A stretch of DNA of 64,000 nucleotides from Campylobacter sp. MIT 97-5078 (GTDB lineage Bacteria; Campylobacterota; Campylobacteria; Campylobacterales; Campylobacteraceae), in contig NZ_QHLK01000002.1 of NCBI RefSeq assembly GCF_006864455.1, positions 62,001-126,000 on the forward strand, read 5' to 3'. The notes under the pieces were generated by a model that was given only the letters and a program-made list of their open reading frames with translations, was not told the origin of the DNA and did not search any database. Shown here in pieces: positions 54,720 through 63,572 of the stretch (positions are counted from its first letter, which is position 1; every line of letters starts with the position of its first letter). The position numbers and the translations under genes are program-made.

Positions 54720-55996
54720 CGTTATTGCTTGTAAATTTCAGTGCTTGTGTCGTAAAAACTTCGTCTTTTTCAAGCCCTTATGTTCTTGATACAAAGCAAC
54801 AAAGCCTTGACTTTAAGCTTTTAGAAGCAATAACTTATAATGAAATGGGCGAAGCTTTAAAGTCCAGAGATATGTTTTTAGAGCTTCTTGCTGAGTATAA
54901 AGATAAAAAACTTATCGAAAATGCCTTTATGATCAGTATTTTTAATAATCTTGATAAAAAAGATGAGTTGTATGAGCTTGCAAAGCCTTATTTTGATCAA
55001 AGCCCTGATTTAGTGCGTTTAGGCGTGCTTTATCATATACAAAAACAAGATACTAAAAGTGCTGAAAAATTGCTTAAAGAGCTTATTTTAAGAGATAAGG
55101 ACTTTAGAAATTATGAGCTTTTGGGTGATATTTATGCTCAAAATAGACAATTTGCTATTTCTTTGCAAAATTATTATCTCGCAAAAAAATATCTTAAAGA
55201 AGAGTTGGATCCAAATGAGAATTTAAGCCTTAAAATCGCTAATAATGAGCTTATTTTAGGGCAAAAACAAAATGCAAAAAAAGAACTTGAGAGCTTTGTA
55301 TCAAAAGCGGGTTGTTCTTTAAAAATTTGTTCTTTGCTTGCAAATATGTATAATGAACTTGGCGAAAAAGAAAAATTACAAAACTTGCTTTTTAAACTTT
55401 ATAAGCTTACGCAAAATAAAGTTTATCTTGATAATAGTGTGCGTTTGCTTTATCAAGATAAAAAATATCAAGAAGCCCTTAATCTAACCCTTGCGTATAA
55501 ACTTGATGAAAACTTTGCCTTTTCGCTTTTTTCTGCTTTAAAAAAAGATCAAGAAGCGTATCGTTTTGCTTTAAAATTGTATGCAAAAACTAAAAATAAA
55601 AGATTTTTACTCATTGCTGCAACGATTGAATTTGAACTTGCTTTAAAGGCAAAAAAAGTCGATGAAAAGGTGCTTAAATCTGTAATTGCAAAATTTGAAG
55701 AAGGTATTGATGAAACAAGCGAGGCTTTATTTTTAAATTATTATGGATATTTACTTATCGATTATGATAAGGACATTCAAAAAGGTATAGAGCTTGTGCA
55801 AAGGGCTTTGAAGCTTGAAAATAATAATTTATTTTTTATAGACTCTTTAGCTTGGGGGTATTATAAGCAAAATCAGTGCCAAAAGGCTTGGGAGCTTATA
55901 CTTAAAACCATGCACGATAAAGAATTTATTGATTCAGCAGAGTCAAAAGCACATATCAAAGCCATTCAAAAATGCTTGCAAGAGGAGAAAAAATGA
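54698..55996 (+). CDS. TPR-repeat lipoprotein
   Basis: 432 residues. [17 protein letters not shown] gives lipobox FSAC and Cys17. The rest is a series of helical TPR-like repeats, for example [26 protein letters not shown] written in pieces along 145-170 and the C-terminal [18 protein letters not shown]. It is probably an outer-membrane-tethered adaptor. Corresponds in context to Cj0497. Overlaps trpC start (ATGA). Confidence 0.78.
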   Translation: MYRYIFLALLLVNFSACVVKTSSFSSPYVLDTKQQSLDFKLLEAITYNEMGEALKSRDMFLELLAEYKDKKLIENAFMISIFNNLDKKDELYELAKPYFDQSPDLVRLGVLYHIQKQDTKSAEKLLKELILRDKDFRNYELLGDIYAQNRQFAISLQNYYLAKKYLKEELDPNENLSLKIANNELILGQKQNAKKELESFVSKAGCSLKICSLLANMYNELGEKEKLQNLLFKLYKLTQNKVYLDNSVRLLYQDKKYQEALNLTLAYKLDENFAFSLFSALKKDQEAYRFALKLYAKTKNKRFLLIAATIEFELALKAKKVDEKVLKSVIAKFEEGIDETSEALFLNYYGYLLIDYDKDIQKGIELVQRALKLENNNLFFIDSLAWGYYKQNQCQKAWELILKTMHDKEFIDSAESKAHIKAIQKCLQEEKK

Positions 55997-56769
55997 TTTT
56001 AGAAGATATTTTTAAAAAAACAAAACAGGATTTAGAGCTAAGAAAAAAAAGTGTAAGCTTAATAGAGCTTGAAAAAAAGGCATTGGCTCATAAAGCAAAA
56101 GACTTTTTTGCTTTTTTTAGCAAGGACACAAAAAAAATTCAAATCATTGCTGAGGTAAAAAAAGCAAGCCCAAGCAAAGGTGTGATAAGAGCTGATTTTA
56201 AACCACTTCAAATCGCCTTAAATTATGAAGTAGCAGGAGCGTGTGGGATTTCGGTTTTAACAGAGCCTCATTATTTCAAAGGCTCGCTTGAGTATTTAGA
56301 ACAAATTGCCCAAAAAGTATCCTTGCCTTTATTGAGAAAAGATTTTATTTTTGATGAGTATCAAATACTTGAAGCTAAAGCTTTTGGGGCAGACTTTATT
56401 TTATTGATCGCTAAAATGCTCGATAAAAATGAACTTAAAAGCTTGTATGAGTTTGCAAAGTCTTTAAATTTAGAGGTTTTGTTTGAGGTGCATAACAAAG
56501 AAGACTTGGAAAAAGCGTTGTTTGTAGGTGCAAATATCATTGGTATTAATCATAGAAATTTAAATGATTTTACGATGAATATGAGGCTGTGTGAAGAGCT
56601 TGTAGCCTTTATGCCAAAGGATAAATTTATCGTAGCTGAAAGTGGTTTAAACAGCAAAAAGATACTTTTAGAACTACAAGAAATAGGAGTAAATGCCTTT
56701 TTGATGGGTGAGTATTTTATGAGACAGGCTAATGAAAAGCTGACGTTAAAAAGCTTGATCGGGCAGTAA
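55993..56769 (+). CDS. trpC: Indole-3-glycerol-phosphate synthase
   Basis: 258 residues from ATG 55993, preceded by AGAGGAG and overlapping the previous stop as ATGA. TIM-barrel motifs are [42 protein letters not shown] (INNRDL in most members) and VAESGL. It closes the indole ring in tryptophan synthesis. It is separated from the other trp genes, as in C. jejuni. Confidence 0.94.
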   Translation: MILEDIFKKTKQDLELRKKSVSLIELEKKALAHKAKDFFAFFSKDTKKIQIIAEVKKASPSKGVIRADFKPLQIALNYEVAGACGISVLTEPHYFKGSLEYLEQIAQKVSLPLLRKDFIFDEYQILEAKAFGADFILLIAKMLDKNELKSLYEFAKSLNLEVLFEVHNKEDLEKALFVGANIIGINHRNLNDFTMNMRLCEELVAFMPKDKFIVAESGLNSKKILLELQEIGVNAFLMGEYFMRQANEKLTLKSLIGQ

Positions 56770-56789
56770 AGTGGTAAAAAGGAGTGAAA

Positions 56790-57269
56790 ATGCAGCACTT
56801 ATATGCACCTTGGAGGTGGCAGTATTTTGAGGAAGATAAGAGTATTTGTCCTTTTTGTGTAGCGAGTAAAAAGCTTAAAAGTGATGAGGAATTGGGCGTA
56901 TTTTTTAGGGCGAAGTATTGCTTTGGCGTGATGAATTTATATCCATATTCGCCCGGACATTTTATGATTATCCCTTATACACACGAAGAACATATCGAAA
57001 ATTTAGAACTTGAAATTTGGCAGGAGATGAGTGAAAAAGTGCGTGAAGGGGTGAAAATCCTAAAAGAAAGTTTTCATGCAAAAGGCGTAAATATAGGTAT
57101 GAACTTAGGCGAGCAAGCAGGAGCTGGCATAAGTATGCATTGCCATTACCATCTTGTGCCAAGGTGGAATGGTGACACAAATTTCATCACAACCATAGGA
57201 CAAACAAGGGTTTGCAGTAGGGACTTAAAAGAAGTGTATCTTAAACTTTGTGAGGCATTTTCAAATTGA
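56790..57269 (+). CDS. HIT-family nucleotide hydrolase/phosphorylase
   Basis: 159 residues from ATG 56790, five bases after GGAG; a GTG at 56784 is part of that site. The histidine triad HCHYHLVPRW is near residue 125. CPFC near the N-terminus is probably half of a zinc site, as in Ap4A phosphorylase-like HIT proteins. The family hydrolyses or transfers nucleotides from dinucleoside polyphosphates; the substrate is unknown. Confidence 0.85.
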   Translation: MQHLYAPWRWQYFEEDKSICPFCVASKKLKSDEELGVFFRAKYCFGVMNLYPYSPGHFMIIPYTHEEHIENLELEIWQEMSEKVREGVKILKESFHAKGVNIGMNLGEQAGAGISMHCHYHLVPRWNGDTNFITTIGQTRVCSRDLKEVYLKLCEAFSN

Positions 57270-57390
57270 TCAGTCTTTTAGCTTTTTTTTTACAAATTTG
57301 AAACTTTTGTATTTTTTTTAACTCATATACTTGAGTTTTTGTATGCATAAGAAAGCTTGATTTGAATATTAAAAATAACTTGCAAAACAC

Positions 57391-57424
57391 AACAAAGCAA
57401 AAGCCTAAAGAGGCTTGCTTTGTT
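57391..57424. terminator. Bidirectional terminator between the HIT gene and ftsZ
   Basis: AACAAAGCAA..GCCT pairs with AGGCTTGCTTTGTT around AAAG, with a 2-base bulge in the left arm. ATTTTAAT follows on the plus strand and GTGTTTTGC on the minus strand. It lies between convergent genes, 3 bases from the ftsZ stop. Confidence 0.6.
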
Positions 57425-57427
57425 ATT

Positions 57428-58552
57428 TTAATCCATTTGTTTGCGAATCCAAGTTGGCACTTCTAAATGAGTGATAATCTCATCATTATTAAAAGTTCCT
57501 GTCATACCAAGTCCAACATAAGGAGTTTTTTTATTTTCACTTTCCTTGTTTGTTGCGGCAGGATCTATTTTTCCATGCTGATCTTGGTATTCAAAGCCAG
57601 TAGCGATGATAGTTACTTCAACCATATCTTCTTCCATACTTTCATCTTCATAGTAGCCATATTTATAGCTTACATCACTGCCAAGTGATTCTGCTAAGCT
57701 TTGAGCCGCACCATCTATTTGCAAGAAAGAAAAACTCGGATGGTGTTTAAAATTCAAGATAAGTCCTTTAGCATTTTTGACATTAAGCCCATCAAGTAAA
57801 GGGGATTCAAGAGCATTTGCAAGAGCTTCCATAGCCGCATTTTCACCCTGTGCAGAACCCATACCCATTAAAGCTAAGCCTCTATGGCTCATTATGGTTT
57901 TAATATCAGCAAAATCAACATTCACGCGCCCATTATCAAGCAAGATTGATACCATACCTTTAACTGCACGAGCTAAAACATCATCGATGAGTGCATACAC
58001 TTCTCTTGCTGAGGCTTTTTTATCGATGAGGTTTTTGACTTTTTCATTTTGAATGACAAGTATAGAATCGCTTTCTTTTTTGAGTTCTGCTAAGCCGGTT
58101 TCAGCAAATTTTTTCTTTTTTGCCCCTTCAAAAGCAAAAGGCATAGTGATAACAGATACAGTTAAAGCACCTACTTCTTTAGCGGCTCTAGCCACGATAG
58201 GAGTAGCCCCTGTGCCTGTGCCACCGCCAAAACCAGAGGCTATAAAGACGATATCACTTTGATCAAGAGCGGCTTTAATCTCTTCAAAGTTTTCTTTTGC
58301 ACTTTCAGCTCCCACATCCGGATCGCCACCAGCTCCGAGCCCTCTTGTGGTTTTTTCTCCAAGTTGAATTTTGGTTTTGGCTAAAGATTTGGTAAGTGCT
58401 TGTCCATCTGTATTAGCTACGATAAGATCAAGGTTGTTTAAACCCATATTCATCATATGGTTGATCATATTGCCACCACCACCACCGCAACCTATAATTT
58501 TGATCTTTGCACCCTTTGCGTGTTGCATTTCTTCAACCGTAAATTCACTCAT
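57428..58552 (-). CDS. ftsZ: Cell division protein FtsZ
   Basis: 374 residues. The tubulin signature GGGTGTGATPIV is at 109-120. The C-terminal EVPTWIRKQMD is the conserved peptide that binds FtsA. It polymerises into the division ring. Downstream of ftsA by 14 bases; the minus-strand order is ppiD-like, ftsA, ftsZ. Confidence 0.97.
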   Translation of the reverse strand: MSEFTVEEMQHAKGAKIKIIGCGGGGGNMINHMMNMGLNNLDLIVANTDGQALTKSLAKTKIQLGEKTTRGLGAGGDPDVGAESAKENFEEIKAALDQSDIVFIASGFGGGTGTGATPIVARAAKEVGALTVSVITMPFAFEGAKKKKFAETGLAELKKESDSILVIQNEKVKNLIDKKASAREVYALIDDVLARAVKGMVSILLDNGRVNVDFADIKTIMSHRGLALMGMGSAQGENAAMEALANALESPLLDGLNVKNAKGLILNFKHHPSFSFLQIDGAAQSLAESLGSDVSYKYGYYEDESMEEDMVEVTIIATGFEYQDQHGKIDPAATNKESENKKTPYVGLGMTGTFNNDEIITHLEVPTWIRKQMD

Positions 58553-58566
58553 AATCCGCTCCTCAA

Positions 58567-59949
58567 TTAAAATTGGTTTGTTAATTTATCCCACAAACGA
58601 GACAACAAACCATCAGTCTTTTTGCCTTTTGTTGTTCTTAAATCCAAATGATCCTTAATTGCTATTGTATCATTTTCTTGTAAATTTTCATCTACAAATT
58701 CGCTTTTTCTTTCATCATCTTCTTCGACCAAAACAAGCTCTTGCTTAATTGGTGCATTGTAAAGCTCAAGTTCGCCTTTATAACGTAGTTTTTGATTTGA
58801 ATCAAGCTCATAAGGTGTAAAATACCCAGCCCCATATAAGCAAAGTCCTATAGCACAAGTATTTTCAGGGTCTGAAAAAATTTCAGCAAAACCAGAAATA
58901 AGGTCTTTTCTCGCACTTGCTACACGCACGGATTTGTTATCAAACATTGCAGAAGTCAGTTCATCAATACTTGCCAGCTTTGTCATACCCCCGGTAAGCA
59001 CTATGCCTGCACCAGAGCTATTTGCGTAAGGATTTTCACTTAACATTTTTGCTAAGATCATCAAAGTTTCTTCAGCTCTTGCGTAAATGACATTTGAAAT
59101 AACTTCAAGCTTGTATTCATTAACTCTTTTTTCATCACCCATAGAAGGCACTTGTATAAGGGTATTTGGCTGTTTAGAGAGATTTGCGTAATTGAGCTTG
59201 ATCTTTTCGGCTTCTTTTAAAGGTGTATGCAAGGCGATGGATAAATCTTGAGTGATATTATTTGATCCTATAGGTAGGCATTCATTTGCCCGCACTGAAT
59301 TGCCCATATGAACAACTATATCACAAATTGCTCCACCCATATCCACAAGCACAGCTCCAAGTTCTTTTTCACTTTCATCAAGACAAGAAATAGCCGAAGC
59401 ATAGCCTGAAAGCACGAAGTTATCAACTCTTAGATCAGCTAACTCAACAGCCTTTTTTAGATTTTTAATATGGGCTTCTTGCGAAATGATGATATGAGTA
59501 GCTACTTCTAAGCGATTGCCACTCATTCCTAAGGGATCATCAACATGTTCTAAATCATCAACTTTGAAATTATAAGGTAAAACATGAATGATTTCATAGC
59601 CACTTGGTATATTTGCAGTAAGTTTTGCAGTGCTTACGGCTCGGTGAATTTCTTTTATGCTGATCTCGTGATCTGGTATATTTGCAACGCCTATGCTATC
59701 AACGCTTTTAGCATAAGAACCAGATATAGAAACAACAACCTTATCATAATGCACACCGCTCATCATTTGAGCATTTCTAACGGCTTGTTCTATGGACTTT
59801 GAAGAAAGCTCTATATTGGTGATTGCACCTTTTTTTACGCCTTGAGTTTTAGCTTTTCCAAAACCTATTATCTTAAGCCCTTCTTCATCTTTTTGTGCTA
59901 GTATCGCACAAGTTTGCGTTGAGCCTAGATCAATTCCTAAAATATTCAA
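58567..59949 (-). CDS. ftsA: Cell division protein FtsA
   Basis: 460 residues, longer than E. coli FtsA (420). LGIDLGSTQTCAIL opens the actin-like fold and VLVDMGGAICDIVVH and GIVLTGGMTKL are the further ATP-binding motifs. An acidic linker of about 60 residues precedes a C-terminal amphipathic helix LLSRLWDKLTNQF, which should attach it to the membrane. It tethers FtsZ. Overlaps the upstream gene by 4 bases. Confidence 0.95.
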   Translation of the reverse strand: MNILGIDLGSTQTCAILAQKDEEGLKIIGFGKAKTQGVKKGAITNIELSSKSIEQAVRNAQMMSGVHYDKVVVSISGSYAKSVDSIGVANIPDHEISIKEIHRAVSTAKLTANIPSGYEIIHVLPYNFKVDDLEHVDDPLGMSGNRLEVATHIIISQEAHIKNLKKAVELADLRVDNFVLSGYASAISCLDESEKELGAVLVDMGGAICDIVVHMGNSVRANECLPIGSNNITQDLSIALHTPLKEAEKIKLNYANLSKQPNTLIQVPSMGDEKRVNEYKLEVISNVIYARAEETLMILAKMLSENPYANSSGAGIVLTGGMTKLASIDELTSAMFDNKSVRVASARKDLISGFAEIFSDPENTCAIGLCLYGAGYFTPYELDSNQKLRYKGELELYNAPIKQELVLVEEDDERKSEFVDENLQENDTIAIKDHLDLRTTKGKKTDGLLSRLWDKLTNQF

Positions 59950-61430
59950 TTTATATTCCCTTTATAATAAATTTCCACCGCATATCTTTTGCGAAGTTCA
60001 GCAAGTAATTCTTGTCTTAACTCGCTTGCTTTGGCATTTTTAGCTTCTTGTTCCAAGGTTGTTTTGTATTCGTTAAGTTTTGAGTTGTTGAGTAAATTTT
60101 GTGCTTTAATCTCATATAAAATTGCTTTATCATCAAGCAAAACAAAGGATTTGTTTTGATCTGAATTAAACACATTCATTAAAAAAAGGCTAAATTCAGC
60201 ATCATTCATCACGTTCTCATTGACACGCTCGGGATTTCTTAAAGAGTCTCTACTTACCGAGCCTATGTTTTTACCTTTAAAACTATTTAAAGCCTCCTTG
60301 GCTTGTTTTTCAAGTTCTGCTTTTCTTTCTTGCTCTTTATAGATCGGCAAAACTTGATCCCTTGCTTCTTTAAAACTTTTTGTTCGCACACCTTCGTAAG
60401 CGTTTAATCTTACTATCATATAGCCATTTTCAAATTTAAAAGGTTTAAGCACACCACCAGCGTTTGTTTTTTCAAGCAATTCTAAAGGATAGTAAATATC
60501 TGTTTGGCTAAGGTTAAGTTCTTTTTGAAAGTCAAGTTCTTTTTTGCTTAAAGCGAGGTATTTTTGATTAGCTTCATCTTTAAGTTTATCAAGTCCCAAG
60601 TCTTTTTTGAGCTCTTCTTGAGCTTCTTGAAAACTTAAAATTTTGCCACTAAAATCAGTATAATTTTGCTTATTTTTGTCATAGTATGCTTGTAACTCAG
60701 CCTCACTAAATTCGTGTTTTTCTAAAGGGATAAAATAGCTTGAGATAAAATACCTTTTTTCAGTTTTAAAGTCCTCTTTCATCCCTTGCCAAAGTGCTTC
60801 AAGTTTAGTTTCATTGATATCGATTTTGACATTTTTGGCTTTGAAAGGTTCTACACTTAAAACATCTTGCATAAAATAATTTGAAGCAAGCATCTTCAAC
60901 TCTTCTTCTTTCACGGGTAGATTAAAAAGCACGCTAAGTTTGCGAAGCAAGATATCGCTTGCGAGCATATCTTCGTATTGACTTGTTTTGATATTATTTT
61001 GTGCAAGTATATTATAATATATATTTTTATCAAAGCCTTTATTGTTATCCCAGAAGCTTTCATTAGAGATTAAAAGGTTTAAAATTTCGTCCTCACTCAC
61101 ACTTAAACCGAGTGTTTTTGCAAAAGAAACGAGTAATTTATCTTCAATGAGGCTTTGCAAAGCTAGCGTATCAAGTCCTTGTTCTTTTGCTTTAGCTTCT
61201 GTGAGTGTGCCATTGCTGATTTGGTTAAAATAAGTAAAAATTTGATTAAATCTTTGATTAAACTCAACAAAGCTTATTTTTTCATCGCCAACTTTTGCTA
61301 CAGAAGTATTTCTGTTGAAATTTAAATCCACACTTCCCCAGCTTACTGCACTTGCTCCAATAAAAGCAATCGCACTTATCCATGTCGTAATAATAAGCCA
61401 TTTTTTATGCCTTTGCATCCAAGTAATCAT
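59946..61430 (-). CDS. SurA/PpiD-like periplasmic folding factor, membrane-anchored
   Basis: 494 residues. One N-terminal transmembrane helix (about 12-30), then a SurA_N-like chaperone region (VAKVGDEKISFVEFNQRFNQ) as in PpiD. A parvulin-like region follows at about 230-360 (FEEAQEE-type helix, KPFKFENGYMIVRL), but the canonical active-site residues are not evident. It probably acts as a chaperone. Corresponds in context to Cj0694. Genes ftsA and ftsZ follow in the same direction. Confidence 0.78.
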   Translation of the reverse strand: MITWMQRHKKWLIITTWISAIAFIGASAVSWGSVDLNFNRNTSVAKVGDEKISFVEFNQRFNQIFTYFNQISNGTLTEAKAKEQGLDTLALQSLIEDKLLVSFAKTLGLSVSEDEILNLLISNESFWDNNKGFDKNIYYNILAQNNIKTSQYEDMLASDILLRKLSVLFNLPVKEEELKMLASNYFMQDVLSVEPFKAKNVKIDINETKLEALWQGMKEDFKTEKRYFISSYFIPLEKHEFSEAELQAYYDKNKQNYTDFSGKILSFQEAQEELKKDLGLDKLKDEANQKYLALSKKELDFQKELNLSQTDIYYPLELLEKTNAGGVLKPFKFENGYMIVRLNAYEGVRTKSFKEARDQVLPIYKEQERKAELEKQAKEALNSFKGKNIGSVSRDSLRNPERVNENVMNDAEFSLFLMNVFNSDQNKSFVLLDDKAILYEIKAQNLLNNSKLNEYKTTLEQEAKNAKASELRQELLAELRKRYAVEIYYKGNIN

Positions 61431-61466
61431 TTATTATTCCTAAAAATTTGTGTCAAATAAAGCCTT

Positions 61467-61472
61467 ATTCTA
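61467..61472 (-). promoter_or_regulatory. -10 element of the ppiD-like/ftsA/ftsZ operon
   Basis: The minus strand reads TATAGGGTAGAATAAGG, with TAGAAT 36 bases before the start at 61430. Confidence 0.4.
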
Positions 61473-61586
61473 CCCTATAAGTGTTTAATTTGAGTTTAAA
61501 AATTGCAAATTTTCAAGATATTTATGTGTGTATTTTATCTTTGTTTTGCTATCATTACAAAAAGTAAAGATAACAAAGGTTTAAAA

Positions 61587-62504
61587 TTGCAAGCTGTCCA
61601 TATCCCTGTTTTGCAAACTGAAGTTTTAAAGGTATTTGAAGGACTTGATGAAGGGATATTTTTAGACTGCACTTTGGGTTTTGGCGGACATAGTAAGGCT
61701 ATTTTAAAAGCCCATGAAAATCTAAGATTAATTGCTTGCGATAAAGATGATGAGGCATTGAACTTTTCAAGGCAAAATTTGCAAGAATTTGGCTCAAGAG
61801 TGCGTTTGATCAAAAGTGATTTTAAAGAAATTTTAAGCAAACTTTCTTACGATGAACTTATACAGATAAGGGGTGTGCTTGCTGATATAGGGGTTTCATC
61901 TTTGCATTTGGATAAAGATGAAAGAGGCTTTAGCGTGCATTCAAACTATCTTGATATGCGTATGAATCAAGAGCAAAACTTGAGTGCATATGAGCTTGTA
62001 AATTCATATACGCCAGCTCAATTAGAGCATATTTTTAAGGAATTTGCAGAGCTTAAAGATGCAAGAGTTTTGGCTGAAAAAATTTGCACACAAAGAGCAA
62101 AAAAGCCTATAAATTCAGCTAAGGAACTTGCCCAAATCATCGGCACACAAAGTGTGAATGGCAGAAGAGTATCAAAAGCTGTGCTTGTTTTTCAAGCCAT
62201 TCGCATTGAGGTTAATGGTGAATTAGAGGCGTTAAGGCAGTTTTTACATGCTTGCAAAGTGCTTCAAAATTGCATACTTGCTATTATCAGCTTTCATTCT
62301 TTAGAAGATGCTTTGGTAAAAAATGCTTTTAAAGACTTTGCCCGTGCGTGTATTTGCGATGAAAGGGCTTTAAAATGTGAGTGTGGAGCAAACCATAGTT
62401 TGGGTAGAGTGCTTAGTAAAAAACCTATTGTGGCAAGTGAGGCTGAAAAAAGAGCAAATTCTCGTTCAAGTTGTGCTAAAATGAGAGCTTTTTATTTTGA
62501 TTAA
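61587..62504 (+). CDS. rsmH: 16S rRNA (cytosine1402-N4)-methyltransferase RsmH
   Basis: 305 residues from a TTG start at 61587, seven bases after AAAGG; homology begins at HIPVLQTEVL just behind it, and a longer frame to 61503 would add unconserved residues. SAM motif FLDCTLGFGGHSKAIL, then DIGVSSLHLD, ERGFSVH and the ISFHSLEDALVK segment are diagnostic. Divergent from the ppiD-like/ftsA/ftsZ operon. Confidence 0.95.
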   Translation: MQAVHIPVLQTEVLKVFEGLDEGIFLDCTLGFGGHSKAILKAHENLRLIACDKDDEALNFSRQNLQEFGSRVRLIKSDFKEILSKLSYDELIQIRGVLADIGVSSLHLDKDERGFSVHSNYLDMRMNQEQNLSAYELVNSYTPAQLEHIFKEFAELKDARVLAEKICTQRAKKPINSAKELAQIIGTQSVNGRRVSKAVLVFQAIRIEVNGELEALRQFLHACKVLQNCILAIISFHSLEDALVKNAFKDFARACICDERALKCECGANHSLGRVLSKKPIVASEAEKRANSRSSCAKMRAFYFD

Positions 62505-62512
62505 GGTGAAAA

Positions 62513-63571
62513 ATGCTAGATGATGATTTTTTAAAAGAACGCCAAAATATACGCGAAAAAATGCTTCGATACTCAAGAGCTGTAAAAGAGGGCAGAGTAA
62601 GGGCTAAAGTTGAACAAATGCCACAAGATGATGATATACTCAAACGCAGACTAAATAAAAACAAAAAACAAAGCTTTGATTTTTTTGATCAGGATTTTTT
62701 AGAGCCAAAAACAAAAGGCAGTATTTATCTTAAAGAGGATTTAATCAATGTCAAGCTTGAAGAAAAAAAGAAATTTGGCTTTGCATTTTTAGCCAAGTTC
62801 AAACAAAAAAAGAACAAAAATATCAAGCAAACAAGTGAAAATAAAAGAACAAATTCAGAAAAACAAAATATCCAAAAACAGAGCAAAAAAGAAAAAAATA
62901 AGCTCTTGCAAGGTATAATTTTTTTTGGCGATAAAAAAGCAAAAACAAGCATTCAGCAAACCACTATAAAGCAAATTCATACCCATCAAATAAATACCCT
63001 GCAAGCACCAAACAAAAAAGAAAAACTCACAAATTTAAACTTACAAACGCAAAAAAACTTAAGCCAATCACCAAATTCAAATCATATCAAAAGCCCAAAT
63101 TTGCAACAAACAAAACTTCCAAATGATGAAAAAAATCAAACAAATTTGCAAGCTCAAGTTGATTCTTTAAAACAGACAAAAGCTTCAAGTCAAATACTCA
63201 ATTCAAAACAAACGCATATTAATACAAACGATCAAAGTTTAGAACAAGTCAAAAGCACATATGCTTTTTCACCGCTTGAGCAAGAAAATAGCTCGCATAC
63301 TAAAAATACGCTTCTTGAGGGCTTTAAAGAAGCTACGCAAGAAGAAAAAAACCTCAATTTCAACCAGCTTTTATTTGCTTTTTTGTTGATCTTTTTTACT
63401 TGCGTTGTGTTTATCCCACAAATTTATATACGAAATAATATTTATTATTTAAGTAGAGAAATAGGCACTTTGCGTAATCAGGAAAGTGTTTTAAATGAAG
63501 AAAATAAAGAGCTTAAAAGAGGGCTTGAAAATATGCGTTTTCAAAATCAAATTTTAGATTATTTAGAATGA
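62513..63571 (+). CDS. FtsL-like bitopic division protein with long cytoplasmic extension (candidate)
   Basis: 352 residues. Residues 1-280 are Lys/Gln/Asn-rich, low complexity and probably disordered. One transmembrane helix lies at about 285-305 (LLFAFLLIFFTCVVFIPQI), followed by a 45-residue coiled coil with heptad pattern to the end (YYLSREIGTLRNQESVL, LKRGLENMRFQ). FtsL has this helix-plus-zipper layout and usually follows rsmH in division clusters. The gene begins 8 bases after rsmH. Corresponds in context to Cj0692c. Assignment is inference; sequence alone cannot prove it. Confidence 0.55.
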   Translation: MLDDDFLKERQNIREKMLRYSRAVKEGRVRAKVEQMPQDDDILKRRLNKNKKQSFDFFDQDFLEPKTKGSIYLKEDLINVKLEEKKKFGFAFLAKFKQKKNKNIKQTSENKRTNSEKQNIQKQSKKEKNKLLQGIIFFGDKKAKTSIQQTTIKQIHTHQINTLQAPNKKEKLTNLNLQTQKNLSQSPNSNHIKSPNLQQTKLPNDEKNQTNLQAQVDSLKQTKASSQILNSKQTHINTNDQSLEQVKSTYAFSPLEQENSSHTKNTLLEGFKEATQEEKNLNFNQLLFAFLLIFFTCVVFIPQIYIRNNIYYLSREIGTLRNQESVLNEENKELKRGLENMRFQNQILDYLE

Positions 63572-63572
63572 T

